Below, piece by piece: positions 59,196 through 64,000 of a stretch of 64,000 nucleotides of DNA; within the stretch, counting starts at the first letter, position 1, and the number at the start of each line of letters is the position of its first letter. The stretch is from NCBI RefSeq assembly GCF_900109035.1, contig NZ_FNYD01000003.1, positions 124,001 to 188,000 on the forward strand, read 5' to 3'. A model generated the notes under the pieces. That model did no database searches. It was not told where the DNA came from and worked only from the letters and a program-made list of their open reading frames with translations. The DNA comes from Cribrihabitans marinus (GTDB lineage: Bacteria > Pseudomonadota > Alphaproteobacteria > Rhodobacterales > Rhodobacteraceae). A program made the position numbers and the translations under genes.

Positions 59196-59262
59196 GCGGA
59201 TTTCTCCTGTGGTCTTTTGCCAAGATGTAGAGTGCGCCACCGGGCGGCGCAAGGGAGGGGGG

Positions 59263-61422
59263 TCAGGCCACGGCCGCCGCAAAGCTTGATCGGTAGAGCG
59301 CCGCCAGTTCAGACAGGGGCGCGGACGCGCCGCCGATGCGCACGCTGTCGCCGGTGAACTTGCCGACCGACTGGATCGGAACCCCGGCCTGGCCCGCGGC
59401 GATCATCAGCGCCTCGGCCTGGTCGAAATTGCACGCGACCAGATAGCGGCCCTGGTCCTCGCCGAACAGCATCTCGGTGGGGGCATCGTCCAGATGCAGA
59501 CCGACACCTGCCGCCTCGGCCATCTCGAAGGCCGCCAGCGCCAGCCCGCCATCGGAGAGATCGGTGCAGGCGCGGATCAGCTCGCGGTTGGCGCGGATGA
59601 AGTCGCCATTGCGCCGCTCGGTGTCGAGGTCGACCACCGGCGCATCGCCATCCTCGCGGTTGAACACCTCGGCCAGCAGCGCGGACTGACCCAGGTGGCC
59701 GGCGGTCTCGCCCACCACCAGCGCCACATGGCCGTCGCGCACGTCGCAACCGATCACCTCGTCGGCCGAGCGCAGCAGACCCACCGCGCCGATGGTCGGC
59801 GTGGGCAGGATGCCCTGGCCGTCGGTTTCGTTGTAGAGCGAGACATTGCCCGACACGATGGGCATGTCCAGCGCCGAACAGGCCGCGCCGATCCCCTTGA
59901 TGGCGCCGACGAACTGGCCCATGATCTCGGGCTTTTCGGGATTGCCGAAATTGAGGTTGTCGGTGCTGGCCAGGGGCAGGGCGCCCACGGCGGTCAGGTT
60001 GCGATAGGCCTCGGCCACCGCCTGCTTGCCGCCCTCCTCGGGGTTGGCGCGCACATAGCGCGGGGTCACGTCGCTGGTGAAGGCCAGCAGCTTGTCGGTG
60101 CCATGCACCCGCACCAGACCCGCGCCCAGGCCCGGGATTCGGGCGGTGTCGGCCATGACCATCGAGTCGTATTGCTCATAGACCCATTGCTTGCCGGCAT
60201 GGTTGGGCGAGGCGATCAGCGCGCGCAGCCCGTCGATCGGGTCGATCTGCGGCACGTCGGCCAGCGGCTCGGGTATCGGTGTCGCCTCCCACGGGCGGTC
60301 ATATTCGGGGGCGGACGAGGCCAGTTTCGACAGCGGCAGGTCGGCCACGGTCTCGCCATTGTGGACAATCAGGAAACGATCTTCTGCGATTGTTTCGCCA
60401 ACGATGGCGAAGTCGAGATCCCACTTGTCGAACACCGCCTTGGCCTCGGCCTCCTTCTCGGGGCGCAGCACCATGAGCATGCGTTCCTGGCTTTCGCTGA
60501 GCATCATCTCATAGGCGGTCATCTCCGCCTCGCGCTGCGGCACGGCGTCGAGGTCGAGGCGGATGCCCAGGCCTCCCTTGTCGCCCATCTCGACCGCGGA
60601 ACAGGTCAGCCCGGCGGCGCCCATGTCCTGGATCGAGATCACCGCGCCGGTGCGCATCAGTTCCAGGCAGGCTTCCATCAGCCGTTTCTCGGTGAACGGG
60701 TCGCCGACCTGCACCGTGGGGCGCTTTTCCTCGATCGTGTCGTCGAACTCGGCGCTGGCCATGGTGGCGCCGCCCACGCCGTCGCGCCCGGTCTTGGCGC
60801 CCAGATAGACCACCGGCATCCCGACACCCGAAGCGGCGGAGTAGAAGATCTTGTCGGCATCGGCGAGGCCCGCGGCAAAGGCATTGACCAGGCAATTGCC
60901 GTTATAGGCCGGGTGGAACCGCACCTCGCCGCCCACGGTGGGCACGCCGAAGCAATTGCCGTAGCCGCCGATCCCCTCGACCACGCCGTTGACCAGCTGA
61001 CGGGTCTTGGGGTGCGACGGCTCGCCAAAGCTGAGCGCGTTCATCGCCGCGATGGGGCGCGCACCCATGGTGAAGACATCGCGCAGGATGCCCCCCACGC
61101 CGGTCGCAGCACCCTGATAGGGTTCGATATAGGAGGGGTGGTTGTGGCTCTCCATCTTGAACACGACAGCCTGCCCGTCGCCGATATCGACCACGCCCGC
61201 ATTCTCGCCGGGGCCGCAGATCACCTGCGGGCCGTCGGTGGGCAGGGTGCGCAGCCATTTCTTGGAGGATTTGTAGGAACAATGCTCGTTCCACATGGCC
61301 GAGAAGATGCCCAGCTCGGTGAATGTCGGCTCGCGCCCGATGATCTGCAGGATCAGGTCGTATTCATCTGGCTTCAGCCCGTGTGCGTCGATCAGTTCGG
61401 GGCTAAGTGCGGGCTCTCGCAT
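59263..61422 (-). CDS. purL: Phosphoribosylformylglycinamidine synthase, PurL subunit
   Basis: This 719-residue small-type PurL makes FGAM from FGAR, ATP and ammonia, working with PurS and PurQ. Landmarks are [26 protein letters not shown] (N-terminal, in pieces), [56 protein letters not shown]-like [10 protein letters not shown] and [15 protein letters not shown]. The long eukaryote/E. coli form has an added glutaminase domain, absent here. The start ATG 61422 fits the family. purQ and purS are not in the window. Confidence 0.96.
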   Translation of the reverse strand: MREPALSPELIDAHGLKPDEYDLILQIIGREPTFTELGIFSAMWNEHCSYKSSKKWLRTLPTDGPQVICGPGENAGVVDIGDGQAVVFKMESHNHPSYIEPYQGAATGVGGILRDVFTMGARPIAAMNALSFGEPSHPKTRQLVNGVVEGIGGYGNCFGVPTVGGEVRFHPAYNGNCLVNAFAAGLADADKIFYSAASGVGMPVVYLGAKTGRDGVGGATMASAEFDDTIEEKRPTVQVGDPFTEKRLMEACLELMRTGAVISIQDMGAAGLTCSAVEMGDKGGLGIRLDLDAVPQREAEMTAYEMMLSESQERMLMVLRPEKEAEAKAVFDKWDLDFAIVGETIAEDRFLIVHNGETVADLPLSKLASSAPEYDRPWEATPIPEPLADVPQIDPIDGLRALIASPNHAGKQWVYEQYDSMVMADTARIPGLGAGLVRVHGTDKLLAFTSDVTPRYVRANPEEGGKQAVAEAYRNLTAVGALPLASTDNLNFGNPEKPEIMGQFVGAIKGIGAACSALDMPIVSGNVSLYNETDGQGILPTPTIGAVGLLRSADEVIGCDVRDGHVALVVGETAGHLGQSALLAEVFNREDGDAPVVDLDTERRNGDFIRANRELIRACTDLSDGGLALAAFEMAEAAGVGLHLDDAPTEMLFGEDQGRYLVACNFDQAEALMIAAGQAGVPIQSVGKFTGDSVRIGGASAPLSELAALYRSSFAAAVA

Positions 61423-61546
61423 GTGGTGTCCTCCGCCGGATTGGCCGGTTGTCCGTCGCGGCTGTCTTTAGAACAGGCGGGCAGGGGGTGAAAGGGCAAA
61501 GGTGGCGCTTGCCGCTGCCACCGGCCGCACCCGTGACATGCGAAAC

Positions 61547-61599
61547 GGGCCGCCCTGCGGAACAGGGCGGCCCGGATGCGTGCGGGCCTTGCGGCCCGC
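61547..61599 (-). terminator. Two hairpins after the PRC-barrel gene
   Basis: GCGGGCC (61582-61588)/GGCCCGC (61593-61599) and GGGCCGCCCTG (61547-61557)/CAGGGCGGCCC (61563-61573) follow the PRC-barrel stop on the minus strand. The second has an 11-bp stem and is followed by GTTTCG, a weak U-tract. They probably separate this gene from purL. Confidence 0.6.
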
Positions 61600-61618
61600 C
61601 TCGCCTTGGTCGGTTCCG

Positions 61619-62032
61619 TTATTTCACGATGACCTTGGCGGCCGATGCGCTGTTGGCGCCCGAGGTGCTCACCAGGCTGGCAAGCTCACCTTCGTCGGTG
61701 CCCAGGGCAACGCCCTTGTCGGTCACGGTGACCTTGCTGGGATCGGCGGTCACGATCAGAGTTTCGCTGTTCGAGCCCACGTTGGTCTCCAGGTCGATCT
61801 GCAGTTCCACCATCTCGTCCGCGTCGATGTGGACATCGGTGATGGTGCCCAGCTTGGTGCCGTCGGAATAGCTCACGGTGTGGCCTTCGGTGCGTTCGAT
61901 GGCCATGGACATGTTCTCCATCGCGGCAAGGTTGTGGTCCGCGTCATACATCACGCCGTCGCCGGCGGCGAAGGCGGGGGCGGTGCCCAGTGCCAGGATG
62001 GTCGAGGTAATCATCAACGTCTTGCGTGTCAT
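61619..62032 (-). CDS. Exported PRC-barrel domain protein
   Basis: This 137-residue protein has a Sec signal peptide (about 1-22, TAPAFA-AGD). The mature part has a PRC-barrel-like region (about 48-112; VSYSDGTKLGTITDVHIDADEMVELQIDLE in pieces) and an alanine/serine-rich end. Landmarks in the first part are MYDADHNLAAMENM. AAAGGAGATC lies 8 nt before ATG 62032, a strong site. Exported PRC-barrel proteins are common in this group and of unknown role. Methionine-rich MENMSMAIERTEG might bind metal; that is a guess. Confidence 0.85.
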   Translation of the reverse strand: MTRKTLMITSTILALGTAPAFAAGDGVMYDADHNLAAMENMSMAIERTEGHTVSYSDGTKLGTITDVHIDADEMVELQIDLETNVGSNSETLIVTADPSKVTVTDKGVALGTDEGELASLVSTSGANSASAAKVIVK

Positions 62033-62156
62033 GATAGGATCTCCTTTCTGATCGCGTTGCGTTCACCATACCTACGCAACCCCCCCGCCCGGTGTTCCGA
62101 AAGTTTTTCAAGAAATTTCCTGCCGGGGCGTCCGCCGGGCGCGCGCCGCGTGCCGG

Positions 62157-63284
62157 TCAGAACCTCTGCCCGACATAGACATAGACCACGTCATCGCCCT
62201 CGTTGTTGCGCGACAGGTCGACCGAGAAATCCACCGGGAATTTCCGGGACACACGATAGCGCGCGCCCAGACCGACGGCACTGTGGGTGCCGTCCGCGTC
62301 GAGATTGCCAAAGCTGTCGCCGACCCGGCCGGCGCCGCCGAACAGCACCGCGCCGAAGCGGTCGCCGAAGCGGTGACGATATTCCAGCTGCGCCGAAACC
62401 GAGCGGCGGTCGAGGAACTGGGTGACCGAGAAACCGCGGAATCCGTCTGTGGCGCCCAGCGAGCACTGGTCGAAGAACGGTGTCTCATCCGACGCGCCGC
62501 AGGCCGACAGGCGCCCGGCCAGAACGCCGTTGCTGCCAATGGGGCGATAGGCCGAGAAATTGGCATAGCCCTTCAGGTAATCGCCGGTCAGCCCGGTCAG
62601 AGTGTGGTTCGACAGGGCCTCGGCATCGAGGACGAATCCGCGCGTGGGATAGATCGTGTCGTCGCGCCGATCCCAGGACGTCAACAGCCCGACACTGGCC
62701 ACCTCGACGTTCAGGAACCGGTCGAATGGAGGGGGAATGGCCGGCAGGCCAGGGCCGTCGGGGGTGATGCTGGTGTCGAGATATCGGAGCGCCAGCCCGA
62801 CCGAGAACTCTGGCGTGAACCCGTAGGAGAGGCTGGCGCGGGCGAAGCGCCCCTTCTGGCCGATCGGGATCTGGCCCAGACCGGTATAGAGATCATAGCG
62901 GATGTCGGCCTCGGCAAAGAGCGACTCGATCTTCCAGCGGTTGTTGTCGAAGTAGAAATTGGCGGCCAGCCCGGCACCGCGCGACCCGTTGTCCGAGCGC
63001 AGACCGGCTATGCCGACCATGGACGGGTCCGACCCGGGATCCAGCGAGAACAGGTATCCCGCGCCCAGCACCAGCCCCGAGCCGACCGTGGGGTTGGAGA
63101 AGGGGATCGGCGCGACGATGACCGAGCCGTTGCGAAAGCCGACCGTCTCCTCTTTCGACGCGTCGTTCATGCCGCCGGTCTGGCTGTCGATGACGCCTGT
63201 AGCCGGCTCGGCAAGCAGGGGCAGGGCCGCGAGGGTCATCACCCAGCCCAGCAGGAATCCGGCAGATACGGTTGCCCTGGTCAT
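62157..63284 (-). CDS. Outer-membrane beta-barrel, BamA/surface-antigen type
   Basis: This 375-residue protein has a signal peptide (about 1-25, LPLLAEPA) and a barrel of the Bac_surface_Ag (Omp85) kind with no POTRA domain in front. Landmarks are FSNPTVGSGLVLGAGYLF, WDRRDDTIYPTRGFVLDAE, DGFRGFSVTQFLDRRSVSAQLEYRH and a C-terminal VYVYVGQRF with the final Phe of the Bam signal. The VRGY/DGFRGF motif of loop 6 is present. CCGAGGAGAG lies before ATG 63284. It may be a POTRA-less lipid- or lipoprotein-related barrel; the substrate is unknown. Confidence 0.88.
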   Translation of the reverse strand: MTRATVSAGFLLGWVMTLAALPLLAEPATGVIDSQTGGMNDASKEETVGFRNGSVIVAPIPFSNPTVGSGLVLGAGYLFSLDPGSDPSMVGIAGLRSDNGSRGAGLAANFYFDNNRWKIESLFAEADIRYDLYTGLGQIPIGQKGRFARASLSYGFTPEFSVGLALRYLDTSITPDGPGLPAIPPPFDRFLNVEVASVGLLTSWDRRDDTIYPTRGFVLDAEALSNHTLTGLTGDYLKGYANFSAYRPIGSNGVLAGRLSACGASDETPFFDQCSLGATDGFRGFSVTQFLDRRSVSAQLEYRHRFGDRFGAVLFGGAGRVGDSFGNLDADGTHSAVGLGARYRVSRKFPVDFSVDLSRNNEGDDVVYVYVGQRF

Positions 63285-63339
63285 GCCCTCTCCTCGGCGG
63301 CTCCCGGTCTCGACGCCGCCGGGAACTCACGCCGGCCTG

Positions 63340-64000
63340 TCAGCCTTGCTGCTGCTGACTTGCCGCCGCGCCCCCGGCCGCGGCCGCCTTTTGCTCGTCG
63401 CTGAGGGATTCGGCATCCTCCAGCCCCGGTATGGCCACGCGCACCTCGCGGCGGGCAAAGTCGATGCCGGCCTCGTTGAAGGCGTTCTTGACCCGGTTGT
63501 AGATCTCCTTGCGGATGGTGAACTGGGTGCCCGGCTTGGCCATGAACTTGCCGCGGATGATCATGCCCACATCGTCGAAATCGAACACGCCCTGGCTCTT
63601 GAACGGTTGCAGGAACCCGTCCTTGTGCACCGGATCCTCGATCATTTCCGCGCCGATCTTCTTGAAGATCTTCTTGACCTTGTTGGGGTCGGTGTCGAAG
63701 GGCACGGTGAATTTCAGCTTCATGATCACCCAGTCGCGGCTGTAATTGGTCAGCTTCTGGATCTCGCCATAGGGGATCGTGTGCACCGCGCCGCGATGGT
63801 GGCGCAGTTGCATGGACCGGATCGAGATCTTCTCGACCGTGCCCATCGTGCCGCCCACATCGACATATTCGCCCACGCGGAAGGCATCGTCGATCAGGAA
63901 GAAGATGCCGCCGACGATGTCCGACACCAGCTTCTGCGCGCCGAAGCCGATGGCCAGACCCAGGATGCCGGCACCGGCCAGCAGCGGGGTGATGTCCAGC
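63340..64000 (-). CDS. Small-conductance mechanosensitive channel, MscS family (5' end missing)
   Basis: These are the C-terminal 219 residues of an MscS-like channel; the start lies beyond position 64000. The pore helix is visible as AGAGILGLAIGFGAQKLVSDIVGG with its Gly/Ala pattern (split by family), followed by the beta domain (DDAFRVGEYVDVGGTMGTVEKISIR in pieces) and the cage region. The end is unusual: an Ala/Gln-rich tail AAAAGGAAASQQQQG. It is the last minus-strand gene here and lies 55 nt before the barrel gene. It opens under hypo-osmotic stress. Confidence 0.93.
   Translation of the reverse strand, partial: LDITPLLAGAGILGLAIGFGAQKLVSDIVGGIFFLIDDAFRVGEYVDVGGTMGTVEKISIRSMQLRHHRGAVHTIPYGEIQKLTNYSRDWVIMKLKFTVPFDTDPNKVKKIFKKIGAEMIEDPVHKDGFLQPFKSQGVFDFDDVGMIIRGKFMAKPGTQFTIRKEIYNRVKNAFNEAGIDFARREVRVAIPGLEDAESLSDEQKAAAAGGAAASQQQQG

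Noticed and set aside
1-64000. CRISPR arrays, insertion sequences, rRNA, tRNA, integrase or attachment sites
   Set aside because: None was seen on reading both strands. The only repeats are the dispersed intergenic element, the 60-bp tandem repeat and local hairpins.

Overview
The window is about 66% G+C. Gene content and order point to a marine-type alphaproteobacterium of the Rhodobacteraceae (roseobacter/Rhodobacter group). Evidence includes a Rhodobacter-type gene transfer agent (GTA) cluster ending next to cysE, a pdhA-pdhB-pdhC operon whose E1-beta carries its own lipoyl domain, a purL-bolA-grxD run, and a GTTC-N7-GTTC LexA-type box before uvrA. No genus can be named from the sequence alone.

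Layout. Positions 1-10839 hold the 3' two thirds of a GTA structural cluster on the + strand: prohead protease (partial), major capsid, connector, stopper, tail terminator, tail tube, two chaperones, short tape measure, distal tail, hub, NlpC/P60 peptidase and the giant tail-tip protein, plus one small conserved gene. They are packed with 1-14 nt overlaps. A DksA/TraR-like gene and cysE follow. Positions 12156-16927 on the minus strand carry the pyruvate dehydrogenase operon, with two small extra genes inside it, and an FtsB/DivIC-like gene. From 17075 to 26500 come an OxyR-like LysR regulator with a palindromic operator, YdcH-like and tiny ORFs, pgk, a cytoplasmic and a periplasmic cyclophilin, a DUF3179 gene whose Shine-Dalgarno is locked in a hairpin, an aquaporin, a bactofilin/M23 endopeptidase pair, a DUF455 protein and Bcp.

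Positions 26557-40945 contain a large AsmA-like envelope protein, queA, two MFS transporters, a DUF924 protein, lpdA (probable E3 for the pyruvate dehydrogenase), uvrA with an SOS box, an unrecognised 333-residue protein and a small secreted protein. Positions 41040-49612 hold valine catabolism in two blocks (isobutyryl-CoA dehydrogenase, HIBYL-CoA hydrolase and mmsB; then mmsA with a divergent LysR gene). Between the blocks are a YbdK-type ligase, a methyltransferase and an L,D-transpeptidase. Positions 49675-55486 carry a CBS protein, coaD, a GapB-like gap with a tiny membrane ORF, a DUF808 protein and tkt. From 55742 onward are a coiled-coil protein coupled to zapA, an MliC-like protein, an unknown lysine-rich protein, grxD, bolA, purL, a PRC-barrel protein, a BamA-like barrel and a partial MscS.

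Themes. Central carbon genes (pdhABC, lpdA, pgk, gap, tkt) recur. The gap promoter region has a 12-bp perfect inverted repeat built on CGTTAGCGC, and related sequences precede pgk and pdhA. Three copies of a dispersed intergenic element (TTCCTCTYGC core plus GC hairpins) follow stop codons. No rRNA, tRNA, CRISPR array, insertion sequence or other transposase gene was seen.
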